Source: Pectinophora gossypiella (Eukaryota; Arthropoda; Insecta; Lepidoptera; Gelechiidae). From it: a DNA stretch of 64,000 bases. Shown here piece after piece: positions 21,299-30,410 of the stretch. Both the position numbers and the translations under genes were made by a program. The notes under the pieces are model-generated. The model made no database searches. It was given only the letters and a program-made list of their open reading frames with translations, and had not been told where the DNA came from. Each line of letters opens with the position of its first letter. The first letter of the stretch is position 1. The stretch is taken from positions 4,650,001 to 4,714,000 of the forward strand of contig NC_065406.1 of NCBI RefSeq assembly GCF_024362695.1. The letters run 5' to 3'.

Positions 21299-22638
21299 GT
21301 TTAGATTTTTCATACAAAAGGATTTTCCCGCTAATTCCCGTTACCGTGGGAATTTCGGGAATTCCTTTCTTAGTGCACCTCTACGGTACCTAAGGTATCT
21401 GCATGCCAAATTTCAAACGTCTAACTTGAGTGGTTTAGATTTTTCATACAAAAGGATCTTTCCGCTAATTCCCGTTCCCGTGGGAATTTCGGGAATTCCT
21501 TTCTTAGTACACCTCTACGGTATCTAAGGTACTTGCATGACAAATTTCAAACATCTAACTTGAATGGTTTAGATTTTTCATACAAAAGGATTTTTCCGCT
21601 AATTCCCGTTCCCGTGGGAATTTCGGGAATTCCTGTCTTAGTACACCTCTACGGTATCTAAGGTACTTGCATGACAAATTTCAAACATCTAACTTGAATG
21701 GTTTAGATTTTTCATACAAAAGGATTTTCCCGCTAATTCCCGTTCCCGTGGGAATTTCGGGAATTCCTTTCTTAGTGCACCTCTACGGTACCTAAGGTAT
21801 CTGCATGCCAAATTTCAAACGTCTAACTTGAGTGGTTTAGATTTTTCATACAAAAGGATTTTTCCGCTAATTCCCGTTCCCGTGGGAATTTCGGGAATTT
21901 CTTTATTAGTACACCTCTACGGTATCTAAGGTACTTGCATGACAAATTTCAAACATCTAACTTGAATGGTTTAGATTTTTCATACAAAAGGATTTTTCCG
22001 CTAATTCCCGTTCCCGTGGGAATTTCGGGAATTCCTTTCTTAGTGCACCTCTACGGTATCTAAGGTACCTGCATGCCAAATTTCAAACGTCTAACTTGAG
22101 TGGTTTAGATTTTTCATACAAAAGGATTTTCCCGCTAATTCCCGTTCCCGTGAGAATTTTGGGAATTCCTTTCTTAGTGCACCTCCACGGTACCTAAGGT
22201 ACCTGCATGACAAATTTCAAACGTCTAACTTGAGTGGTTTAGATTTTTCATACAAAAGGATTTTCCCGCTAATTCCCGTTCCCGTTGGAATTTCGGGAAT
22301 TCCTTTCTTAGTACACCTCTACGGTATCTAAGGTACTTGCATGACAAATTTCAAACATCTAACTTGAGTGGTTTAGATTTTTCATACAAAAGGATTTTTC
22401 CGCTAATTCCCGTTCCCGTGGGAATTTCGGGAATTCCTTTATTAGTGCACCTCTACGGTATCTAAGGTACCTGCATGCCAAATTTCAAACGTCTAACTTG
22501 AGTGGTTTAGATTTTTCATACAAAAGAATTTTCCCGCTAATTCCCGTTCCCGTAGGAATTTCGGGAATTCCTTTCTTAGTGCACCTCTACGATATCTAAG
22601 GTACCTGCATGACAAATTTCAAACGTCTAATTTGAGTG
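21299..22638 (-). repeat. 134-bp tandem array (10 units plus a partial)
   Basis: The word GTTTAGATTTTTCATACAAA recurs at 21299, 21433, 21567, 21701, 21835, 21969, 22103, 22237, 22371 (exact), then 22505 and 22639: every interval is exactly 134 bp. Each unit includes TTCCCGTGGGAA and GGGAATTCC, which can fold. Units differ by substitutions in linked groups, for example GCATGCC with ACGT...GAGTG versus GCATGAC with ACAT...GAATG. The first unit-like word is at 20984, before a larger duplication. Confidence 0.95.
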
Positions 22639-22797
22639 GTTTAGATTTTTCATACAAAAGGATTTCCCTTCACTACTCTGCTCCTATTGATTGTAGCGTG
22701 ATGAAAAGTATACTATTACCTGTCCAGGAGTGTGAAGAATAATTGTACCAAGTTTCATTAAAATCCGTCCAGTAGTTTTTGTTTCTATAAGGAACAT

Positions 22798-22798
<1 letters not shown>

Positions 22799-22852
<54 letters not shown>
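22799..22852 (+). repeat. (CAGA)13 microsatellite
   Basis: A pure CAGA run of 54 bp inside the Helitron. The sister Helitron has 22 bp of it at 46656-46677. It is preceded by AATCCGTCCAGTAGTTTTTG in both. Confidence 0.97.
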
Positions 22853-22854
<2 letters not shown>

Positions 22855-22989
22855 AATTTTACTGATTGCATTTTTGGCATCAGTATCGATCACTTATCAC
22901 CCCCTGATAGTTATTTTGAAAAAATATTTAATGTACAGAATTGACCTCTCTACAGATTTATTATAAGTATAGATTTCCTATATATACCT

Positions 22990-23108
22990 CAAGGTTGCCT
23001 GGAAGAGATTGCTACTTTAGCAATAAGACCATCTGTTGTACTAACTAACCGTTTATTTTTAATATATATTTTAAGTACAATAAAGACTTTTTGTATTGTA
23101 TTGTAAGA
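22990..23108 (+). mobile_element. LINE 3' tail (TTGTAT-tail family)
   Basis: It contains AAGGTTGCCTGGAAGAGATT, GCAATAAGACCATC, ACAATAAAGACTTTTTGTAT and TGTATTG. It is the plus-strand counterpart of 4834-4998. Confidence 0.75.
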
Positions 23109-23251
23109 AAAAGGAATAAAAGTGAAGCTTCGTCATCATATCATATCATTAACTTATTGCACCAATTGCCAAATAAGTAATTAGTAGCCTTCTTATGTGT
23201 AAGTTCCACTGCTAAACAAATTATATTTAGAAGTGTACGATTAGCATTTGG

Positions 23252-23346
23252 CATAAACAGTCTATATACGTCCCACTGCTGGGCACAGGCCTCCCCTTAA
23301 TCAACCGGAGGAAGTATGGAGGTCACTCCACGCTGCTCCACTGCGG
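23252..23346 (-). mobile_element. SINE-B 3' fragment
   Basis: Plus strand CTATATACGTCCCACTGCTG, GGGCACAGGCCTCCCC and AATCAACCGGAGGAAGTATG match the last third of SINE-B. The core and head are absent. Confidence 0.8.
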
Positions 23347-23349
23347 GTA

Positions 23350-23680
23350 TAAAATCGAGTACTATTGTAAAAGATTAATTACCAAACATGCTTCTAAGAT
23401 TCTATATAACATCCAGCATAATAAACACAATGTATATTACACGTATATATAATTTTCATATGTATGTTGAACAAGGATGTTCAATTTAGTATTCAATTAC
23501 AAAGGTAGTTGTTACATTCCACCACCTTTGTGCGAGGTACAAGCAACTACCTGAGGGTATTGGGTTCCATACTACCTGTTGCGAATTAAGATGACCTTCT
23601 TCACACGAGTAACGAAGTTTCGCAAAGTGTCATGAAAGGGATTGAGTATGAGAGACGCGTAGATATAAAACTGCCAAAAT
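23350..23680. other. Unassigned stretch
   Basis: No feature is recognised. Confidence 0.5.
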
Positions 23681-23683
23681 AAA

Positions 23684-23737
23684 TTCACCCACACCTCGCC
23701 GAGCTTTCTGTTAGACCAACGTTAAAAGTGGTGATGG
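23684..23737 (+). repeat. Repeat S fragment
   Basis: It contains CACCCACACCTCGCCGAGC then TTTCTGTTAGACCAACGTT, the second half of repeat S. Confidence 0.65.
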
Positions 23738-23747
23738 CACTTTAGAT

Positions 23748-24149
23748 AAATTAATAACTCATTGGTGCAAGCCCTTAGGAGCTCGGTGGCGCAGCGGTAA
23801 ATGCGCTCGGTCTGCGATTGTTGAAGTTAAGCAACTTTCGCAAAGGCCGGTCATACGATGGGTGACCACAAAAAAGTTTTCATCTCGAGCTCCTTCATGC
23901 TTCGAAAGGCACGTTAAGCCGTTGGTCGCGGCTGCATTAGCAGTCGTTAATAACTATCAATCCGCACTAGGCCCGCGTGATGGTTTAAGGCCCGATCTCC
24001 CTATCCATCCATAGGGAAGGCTCGTGCCCCAGCAGTGGGGACGTTAATGGACTGATGATGATGGTGCAAGTCCGGGGTAGACCAGCTTGTTTCTCAAAAG
24101 CGCCGGTTGGAACCGCGGTACTGGACTTGCTCTTATGAGTTATTAATTT
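23748..24149. mobile_element. Inverted-repeat element split by SINE-C
   Basis: The terminal arms AAATTAATAACTCAT (23748-23762) and ATGAGTTATTAATTT (24135-24149) are perfect 15-bp inverted repeats. They extend inward to GCAAGTCC/GGACTTGC once the SINE-C insertion is removed. It is probably a MITE of about 110 bp. I cannot name the superfamily or see a clear target duplication. Confidence 0.65.
23772..24061 (+). mobile_element. SINE-C, full copy with target duplication
   Basis: It contains GGAGCTCGGTGGCGCAGCGG (tRNA-like A box), GAAGTTAAGCAAC at 23823 and GATGGGTGACC ending at 23868 (5S-like), a core at 23891-23931, TGATGGTTTAAGGCCCGATC, and an end of CCCCAGCAGTGGGGACGTTA followed by ATG repeats. 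It is flanked by TGGTGCAAG at 23763-23771 and 24062-24070. It is inserted in the left arm of the inverted-repeat element. Confidence 0.93.
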
Positions 24150-24224
24150 AAGTCCAGTTTTCACTAACATAGCTCGACAATTATAGACGGCATTACGACT
24201 CACCACCTATCACGTTGTTTTAAC

Positions 24225-24500
24225 AGAAAACTCGTTGGGTTCACCTTGCCATGGATATACCTCTGACTAGCCCTTTCGGCGTTCTCTCTTTATCAAAAGC
24301 CGAGCTGCCAAGAATGGAACACTATTTTTATAGAACAACACCTTCTGTTTTTCTTTTCATTTACTTAAGAGCTACATAAACAAATACCTGCCTACAATGG
24401 AAACCCGCAATCTGTCACGCACGGCTGTGGAAGTGTGCAGTAATTGCGTATTCGGAACTAATCTAAATACAACGCGGGATTTCTCGCTCGGCGTGCCGCT
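24225..24500 (+). mobile_element. Possible LINE coding relic (weak)
   Basis: One frame reads KPSCQEWNTI and a neighbouring frame reads LLKSYINKYLP. These resemble the SRxWN...FKxxVNxYL pattern near the end of LINE RT proteins. A frameshift and stops lie between them. The resemblance is short and may be chance. Confidence 0.25.
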
Positions 24501-24595
24501 CTTTGCAGCGTCGCATTTATGTTATCGCCTGCTGCTTGTGGAAATTATGATTCATTTGTTTTATATACATAGACATCCATTCGGACGAGTGATTC

Positions 24596-24882
24596 TTCCC
24601 TCAATCAGCGCTTATAATAATAATAAATAATAATAAAAAAGTTTATTTAGGTAAAATCTACGACACACATATACATTTACAACATTAAAATATACACTCA
24701 TTACATTAATATTCAGTAGTGTTGTTCTTATTGCTATCGACCCACTAGAGTCGATTAATTATTTCATATATTTTTCTCGTCTTAAACGGTGTACCGGGTG
24801 AGAGCCTTCAGCGCTCCCCATTTGTCCGGCCAAGTAGTTAATGCCATCTGCGGCAAATCTTCAATAAGTCACGTAAAAAAAA
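24596..24882 (+). mobile_element. Retroposon Q with 13-bp target duplication
   Basis: It is flanked by GGACGAGTGATTC at 24583-24595 and 24883-24895, and ends TAAGTCACGTAAAAAAAA. It carries TCAATCAGCGCTTAT, then an extra AT-rich block of about 115 bp (24617-24731), then CTATCGACCCACTAG, TTCAGCGCTCCCC and GCCATCTGCGG. The middle DNA around the GAGCCGAGG motif is deleted relative to 3894-4253. The extra block resembles a small LINE tail insertion. Confidence 0.88.
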
Positions 24883-24897
24883 GGACGAGTGATTCCT

Positions 24898-25065
24898 ATT
24901 GGGGTTGGCATATCTGAAGATATGTTGTATGAAGTCCTGAGAAGCATATAATGAACGGCACGGTGTAAGGTGTCCATCGCACCGCTCGTTAATGAAGCTC
25001 GATGAATTGTGGGTACTTAGTTTATCTCGCGATGAATCCTCTAACCATCCCAATTGGGAAGTAGT
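24898..25065 (-). repeat. Repeat S copy, degraded
   Basis: It contains GTGTCCATCGCACCGCTCG, and GTGGGTACTTAGTTTATCTC then GCGATG, the reverse of the GAACTAAGTACCCAC layout. Confidence 0.5.
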
Positions 25066-25784
25066 GACAATTGTTACGGCATATACCGACGAGCTGAAAA
25101 TTCAAGTAAAAAACTAATCAAGAATAAAATTAAGTGACTTTACAAATGATCGAAGCAGTGAGTTCCGAGCAACAAGCACGTACCTACTTATTGATTTCAG
25201 TGATATTTCGACAAACCTGTTGCTTTTACATACAAAATTATCTTTATCGTCCAACAACCACCTCTTTATATCCTTTTATAAAGTCCAAAGTCGTTTGCAC
25301 TACAGCAAATGATAAAATTCTGCCCTGGATGAAATATTGAGCGTAAACTCAATTTTGTGATGCGTCGAACGATATTATGTGAAAAATATAAAAAGGGACT
25401 GCCGAGGAGAGATTCGGCATTTTAAAAGCATAGTCATGATGTGGGTGAAATGAGTAAACAGTTTTATACTTCTATGTGTAGAGCTGTAAGTATAAAATCG
25501 TGTTGCTTCTATGCTGGATTGGGAGGCAATAAAAAAATAACTCGTCCAGTTGCTGGGTATGTCGTGTAAACCGACAAAGGGGTGTCTAGACGACAACCCA
25601 GTCAAATGGGATACTTACTTTTTGGAAATGTGAAAACGATTTGATCATTTACATAGCCTTTGTATGAGATTAGGAAGTCAAACGTTATCGTCATACTCAT
25701 GGTTACAAAATTCTTAATTAAAATTCGTAAATAAGTCATAACGAAAAATGAGATATTTTTTTATATATATTATGTATGTACATA
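25066..25784. other. Unassigned stretch
   Basis: The short frames (68 and 76 codons) lack motifs. No repeat family is recognised. Confidence 0.5.
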
Positions 25785-25786
25785 TA

Positions 25787-26189
25787 CAGGGTGTTCGTGA
25801 CATCGTAACGAAAACTAAGGGGGATGATTCAGACCATGATTCTAAACTAATATCAAGTGGAATTTTCCGTCGCAAAATACACGATTTTTTGTGTCTCTTT
25901 TACACTTTTGCGATGGAAAATTTCACTTGATAGTTACTTTGAAAAATGAGCTAAATCATCTCCCTCATTTTTCGTTACAATGGCACTTACAAGCCATACA
26001 AGTACGTACAGGTAGCCATACAAGTACGTATGGGTGTTAGTGACACCGTAACTAATACTGAGGGGTATGATTCAGACCTTGATTCTGAGTTGATATCAAA
26101 TGGAAATTCCTGGCGGAAAATTCATGTATCTCAGAATCATGGTCTGAATTATCCCTCAAAGTTTTCGTTGCGATGCCACTAACACATTG
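25787..26189 (+). mobile_element. Doubled MITE-1
   Basis: A 403-bp element between TA dinucleotides (25785-25786 and 26190-26191). Unit 1 begins CAGGGTGTTCGTGACATCGT. The linker at about 25985-26030 has two copies of CCATACAAGTACGTA. Unit 2 begins GTTAGTGACACCGTAAC, and the element ends CACTAACACATTG. The arms of unit 2 are shortened. Confidence 0.85.
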
Positions 26190-26531
26190 TATAACTGATA
26201 TTAAATTGAATAACTTATGTTAGCATTACGTATTTTTTTAGCATCGATCGCCCCGTTTATTTGGTCTCACATCACCAATATGGCAGAAGAGTAAACATGG
26301 ACTACTCCAGTAAGTATTTTTTCATACATATGTAAGCTGTTAATATATGTATAATTATAATATTGTATGTATTCTTAGGGCATATACGGGTCTTAGTCGC
26401 CTGATTTAAAGAAATATACAAAAGTTATAATACACACCGCGTATAAATAATAACCAACCGAAGCGAAGAGTTATATCTTCACAACACTTACTTATAAATT
26501 GGCATCGGATCACTTGTAAGTTCGTCATTAT
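26190..26531. other. Unassigned stretch
   Basis: No feature is recognised. Confidence 0.5.
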
Positions 26532-26574
26532 TAATTTAAGAGCCACGCTCTTGTCGGTGCAGCATTCTCCATTC
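26532..26574 (-). mobile_element. SINE-E 3' fragment
   Basis: Plus strand AATTTAAGAGCCACGCTCTT then GTCGGTGCAGCATTCTCC matches the SINE-E end. Confidence 0.6.
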
Positions 26575-26579
26575 AAGAA

Positions 26580-26775
26580 TAGAATAGAAATAGTTTATAC
26601 GTGTCTATTAAAGGTTTCACCTTCTCTTTAATCTATTCCTCGTATCTCTTCTCTTTCCTTGTAGCTTCCCCTCTATGATTTTGTAATAAATTCGTTGTGT
26701 CTTATTAAGTGTCCAATCATCTTGTCTCATACTCTTACTGGCACTTCCTCAATAGTAACCCTTTCTGCCCAACTT
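26580..26775 (-). mobile_element. LINE RT C-terminal relic
   Basis: The minus strand encodes SWAERVTIEEVPVRV, a stop, then DKMIGHLIRHNEFI and, in another frame, IIEGKLQGKR. This matches the post-RT segment of a non-LTR retrotransposon, as I recall it. Stops and a frameshift show decay. It is a third lineage beside 16008 and 17391. Confidence 0.7.
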
Positions 26776-27505
26776 ATACTAGTAAGTTAGTTAACCTTAA
26801 ATGAGGACCAAGTGAAAGGAATATCATAGTATAGTCTTAGTCATACGTTTAGAGTAAAAATCTCGCGATCTCAATTTACAATATCAATAAAAACAATACC
26901 AGCTTACGCGTATTATAAATAGAATACCTGTTCCAGCGCGCCACATGAGGAAGAGCGCCCAAAACGCTGGCAGCATTTCCCCTCTGAACTGCCAGGCCTA
27001 TTTTCTGCGCAAAATAGCTGTCAGCTCTCGGATCGCCAGTTGTCTCAATGAGACGCGCCGAAAAGAATATTAATGATTATTTTATCATTTGACTAAAGTC
27101 TGTATTTGCCATATTACGACGTAGGAACTCCATAGTTCCACATAATATAAAACACAGCAAGTTGAATAAGTACGTATTTAACACATCGTAAACCTAGGTA
27201 GGTACTTATATATATTTCTACCTAGGAGGAACGCGTCGCCAAGCACTCAGCACTCCATTCTTCGCCACTTACAGTAAATGCCCTGCAAAAATGCAGTTAT
27301 TGCGATATTCTATTGTCCCGATTCTGTAAAACCATAAGCTGTAAACGCAGCCACTTCTTTTTCAATTACTGCTAAGCAATCTGAGCTGTTCCAACAGCTT
27401 TACTTTTTATGAAGAAATAAAATATTAAAAATAAATAATTTGCAAAGTATCACATTGCAGTCGCTCTACTGTAGTACAATATTCTTTATTGTAAGTACAG
27501 ATATT
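26776..27505. other. Mostly unassigned
   Basis: At 26800-26850 the string AAATGAGGACCAAGTGAAAG recalls repeat G at about 34580-34620. A moderately GC-rich patch lies at 26935-27060. No gene is recognised. Confidence 0.4.
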
Positions 27506-27517
27506 AACAAAAACGAA

Positions 27518-27840
27518 TGACCTCTGTGGTCCAGTGGTTGAGCGTTGGCCTCACACGATTCGGGTTCGAATCCCGGTGGGGACATAATTATCACATTTTT
27601 TTTTGTGATCCCTAGTTTGCTTAGGACATTACAGGCTGATCACCTGATTGTCCGACAGTAAGATAATCCGTGCTTCGGAAGGCACGTTAAGTCGTTGGTC
27701 CCTGTTACTACTTACTGAGGTAAGAATGTAGTCGTTACATGAGCCATATCAGGGGCCTTTGACGGCTCAATAATAACCTTGACACCAGGGCTGATGCGGT
27801 TGAAAATCCTCATAACCCACACGATAAGAAGAAGAAGAAG
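27518..27840 (+). mobile_element. SINE-A, full length with target duplication
   Basis: A 323-bp reference copy: head GACCTCTGTGGTCCAGTGGT (tRNA-like A box), B box GGTTCGAATCC, GTGATCCCTAGTTTGC, core GCTTCGGAAGGCACGTTAAG, GTTACATGAGCCATATCAGG, CACACGATAAGAAGAAG tail. It is flanked by a perfect 12-bp repeat, AACAAAAACGAA, at 27506-27517 and 27841-27852. It is non-coding and transcribable by Pol III by analogy with other tRNA SINEs. Confidence 0.95.
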
Positions 27841-28004
27841 AACAAAAACGAAGACAAAAAGACAAAAATATCACAAAGGTACGCTCTAAAGGAAATCTCT
27901 TTCAGCTGACCCCGCCGTTATTTTGTATTTCAACGTGGTATAAGTTATTAAGAAGAAATCATGCTGCACCAAATTTAGGTCAACACCCTTTAGAACTAGG
28001 ATGT

Positions 28005-28125
28005 TGCCGTATCAGATAACAGGATCCAAACACTAGGCCAGCAGCACGACAACCCGCAGCGGTCCCCATTTGTCTGGCCCGGTAGTTAATGCCGTTTAGA
28101 GCAAATCTACAATAAATCACATCAA
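28005..28125 (+). mobile_element. Retroposon P (Q-related 3' end)
   Basis: It contains CAAACACTAGGCCAGCAG, CCCCATTTGTCTGGCC, GTAGTTAATGCC and CTACAATAAATCACATCAAC. The 3' part aligns with retroposon Q but the 5' part differs. The reversed 5' part recurs at 30341-30410. Confidence 0.6.
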
Positions 28126-28189
28126 CAAAAACAACAGCCCACCCCAAAAGACAAACTCGCGTCAATTGCCATAATTAATTCAGACCATT

Positions 28190-28350
28190 AACATATAACA
28201 ATATTAACATAATACTACACATAACGGCAACTCCCCGCTCCCCACCAGCGGCTGAGCTAGGTTTACCTCACCCCCTCGGTCTTACTTTAGTCTTCAATCG
28301 TATGGCGTCAGACGTCACATACGCAGATGCGAATATCAAGAGTGGCTAAG
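28190..28350 (-). repeat. Repeat H, copy 1
   Basis: It contains GGCAACTCCCCGCTCCCC, GCTGAGCTAGGTTTACCTCA, CTTACTTTAGTCTTCAATCG. The inverted partner is at 34890-35045. Confidence 0.7.
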
Positions 28351-28806
28351 GGTTTCCATCTAATTGAATACCTGTGCTTAATCCCTTGGAGATCAAATCG
28401 AATATACTTTATTGCACGCAAACAGACTAAATAACGCCATTGTTTTGTTATATGTATATTAATTCAATATTTTGTTAAGCCGGGCTTATAAGATAAAGAC
28501 AATTAAGTATTATGTTCTCAAGTTTGTTTATGATTACGAAAAATCTCAGTAGACAGCAGAAGTCAGACAATAGCAGTATTAACAGTCGACTAGTTCATGT
28601 TGGATTTTCGGAGTATTCATACTCTTTTCAGTATCAGGAAAATAGACAAAAAGGCTCCGAGGACCTTGTTAGTGGACCCCATTGTCCACCACTCGTCACT
28701 CGTTCTCAGGGAAATTGGGGACAGAGGGCTTTGCTCTTTTTCCTCCTCTATTTCTAGCTGCGACAATGTTCAAATTCCCAAATTTTATTTTTACATAATA
28801 AGTACA
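28351..28806. other. Unassigned stretch
   Basis: There is a short LINE-tail-like ATATACTTTATTGCACGC near 28400. Overlapping short frames at 28512-28830 lack motifs. Confidence 0.45.
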
Positions 28807-28808
28807 TA

Positions 28809-29293
28809 CAGGGTGTTAGTGACATCGTAACGAATACTCAGGGGGATGATTCAGGCCATGATTCTGAGTTAATATCAAGTGGAATTTTTGTCGCAAAATT
28901 CATGTTTTTTTTTAGTTTTTTTTTTATTTTCAATTCTATACTTTTGCGATGAAAAATTCCACTTGATATTAACTCAGAATAATCAGCTGAATCATCCCCC
29001 TCAGTATTCGTTACGATGTTACTTACACCCCACACAAGTACATACGGTAGCCATACAAGTAGGTATGGGTGTTAGTGACACCGTAACGAATACTGAGGAG
29101 GATGGTTCAGACAATGATTCTGAGTTGATATCAAGTGGAATTTTCAGTCTGAATATTCCTGAAAATTTTTGTGTTTTTTTTTAATTATTTTCAATTCCAT
29201 ACTTTTGCGACGGAAAATTCCACTTGATATCGTCTCAGAATCATGGCCTCAATCACCCCTCAAAGTTTTTGTTACGATGTCACTAACACCCTG
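28809..29293 (+). mobile_element. Doubled MITE-1, best preserved
   Basis: A 485-bp element starting CAGGGTGTTAGTGACATCGT and ending CACTAACACCCTG, between TA dinucleotides at 28807-28808 and 29294-29295. Unit 1 (to about 29028) is palindromic with AATCAGCTGAATCATCC in its right arm. The linker carries CACAAGTACATACGG and CATACAAGTAGGTATGG. Unit 2 begins GTGTTAGTGACACCGTAACG. Both centres are T-rich. No coding capacity. Confidence 0.9.
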
Positions 29294-29339
29294 TATATAG
29301 TCACGCACATAGCTCATAACTCTTAGCGAGAAATTGGTG

Positions 29340-29395
29340 TACAATACACCACTGGTTACCCCTTCGGGAGTAACCGTGATGCTATGTTGTATGTG
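29340..29395 (+). repeat. Repeat S fragment
   Basis: It contains GGTTACCCCTTCGGGAGTAA then CCGTGATGCTATG, as in 52950-53020. Confidence 0.5.
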
Positions 29396-29482
29396 TTATA
29401 AACTTACGTCTATATCCCTAATGGGGTGAACAGAACCCCATGTAGATAATCAGGAGAAAAAAAGCAACTTTTCAATATCACA

Positions 29483-29546
29483 CCCTGACACCAGGCTTGC
29501 TGTGGTTGGTAATCCACCTCACAACCTACGAGTTACAAGAAGATTA
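29483..29546 (+). mobile_element. SINE-A 3' end fragment
   Basis: CTGACACCAGGCTTGCTGTG, GGTAATCCACCTCACAACC and CAAGAAGA match the last 60 bp of SINE-A. Confidence 0.7.
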
Positions 29547-29650
29547 AATACCTAGATAGTTTTAAAGAATATTTAATCATCTATCATGTTGGAAATGACA
29601 CAATTCCCCTGTCGGTACTACATGACATAACGTACAGCGTAAGCTTACGA

Positions 29651-29716
29651 GGTACATCCATCGCAAGATGAACTGAGTACCCACACCTCACTGATCTTTA
29701 TGTTAGACCAACGCAC
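29651..29716 (+). repeat. Repeat S fragment
   Basis: CCATCGCAAGATGAACTGAG, TACCCACACCTCACTGATC and TGTTAGACCAACG match the second half of repeat S. Confidence 0.65.
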
Positions 29717-30245
29717 TACAACATGCCGATGAGAATAAACATATAAACGCATTTTGTGTCTATTTTATTGACTAATTTTACCAATAAACAATGTTATATA
29801 CACATCCTAAAGTGCAAGAGTAATAAAATAATTATGCAGGTAAGCTTCAATATTCATCCAAGCCACCTGAAATCCCATGTCATTATCTTCGGTCTCCAAC
29901 CTTCCCCAATATGGTTTGTTATGGCCCTGTTGCCATGGCAACGTGGTGACCGGAAACCTGGCTGTTTATACCGGCCCTTTTATTGTTATAGGTGTCAAAA
30001 AGCCCATAATACCACTCCAAAGGCGAAGCTAAACATTAGTCAAACGTTTATGAGTTAAACCGCTGTTGAACATGTGTTTACGGGAATTAATGGGTGTCAC
30101 TGATAACCAGGCGTTTGGAGGGAAAAAACGTTGGCGTCTTTTGCAAGTAGTATTAATGGAAGTGTCATCAATCTTGTATTTATTGTTGGCGCGATAATTA
30201 CCGCAGTAACCCTACAGATCCCGCTGGTCACAAAACTACGTTTCG
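29717..30245. other. Mostly unassigned; GC-richer patch at 29900-30010
   Basis: No gene is recognised. The patch contains the palindromic GTTGCCATGGCAAC listed separately. A 100-codon frame at 29756-30058 has no motif. Confidence 0.4.
29929..29942. promoter_or_regulatory. Candidate X-box (RFX-type) palindrome
   Basis: GTTGCCATGGCAAC is a perfect 14-bp palindrome. It fits the X-box consensus of RFX factors, which in animals commonly controls ciliary genes. One site in 64 kb could be chance, and no promoter or ciliary gene is visible beside it. Confidence 0.3.
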
Positions 30246-30247
30246 TA

Positions 30248-30340
30248 CTTCTTCTTCTTATCGTGTGGATTATGTAGTGGAGTACCAGCCTCATTAACCC
30301 TGATGTCAGGGTTGTAAGGTATGATTAAGCCGCCAAAGGC
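30248..30340 (-). mobile_element. SINE-A 3' fragment
   Basis: Plus strand CTTCTTCTTATCGTGTGGAT, TTAACCCTGATGTCAGGGTT and TTAAGCCGCCAAAGGCC match the SINE-A tail. It abuts a retroposon P fragment. Confidence 0.8.
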
Positions 30341-30410
30341 CCTATAAACCCTACGGGCCGGACAAATGGGGAGCTCTGCGGTTTGTCGCTCTGCTGGCCT
30401 AGTGTTTCGT
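30341..30410 (-). mobile_element. Retroposon P fragment
   Basis: Plus strand GGGCCGGACAAATGGGGAGC and CTGCTGGCCTAGTGTTTCG is the reverse complement of the 28020-28085 region. Confidence 0.6.

Larger units (their letters stand above)
20446..22973 (-). mobile_element. Non-autonomous Helitron with satellite array
   Basis: On the minus strand the element begins TCTATACTTATAATAAATCT and ends with an imperfect GC-rich hairpin (CGCGGACGAAGTCGCG), the spacer GGCAAAAG and CTAG. It lies between host A and T, the classic Helitron target. It is 2,528 bp with no Rep/helicase. Inside are a nested LINE tail (20664-20830), one ancestral body, a roughly 310-bp larger duplication, a tandem array of 134-bp units (21299-22638) and a (CAGA)n run. 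The copy at 45331-46798 shares both ends but has only one body. Confidence 0.92.

Noticed and set aside
21299..22638. CRISPR-like array of regular repeats
   Set aside because: The 134-bp units are contiguous near-identical copies with no unique spacers, and they lie within a eukaryotic Helitron.
22684..22893. Frame with CLSVCLSVCLSV repeats, similar to 46530-46718
   Set aside because: It is a translation of the (CAGA)n microsatellite and adjoining Helitron end; there is no gene.
23820..23870. A 5S rRNA gene
   Set aside because: Only the internal promoter-like region resembles 5S. The flanking stems are absent, and the segment is part of a repeated SINE with target duplications.
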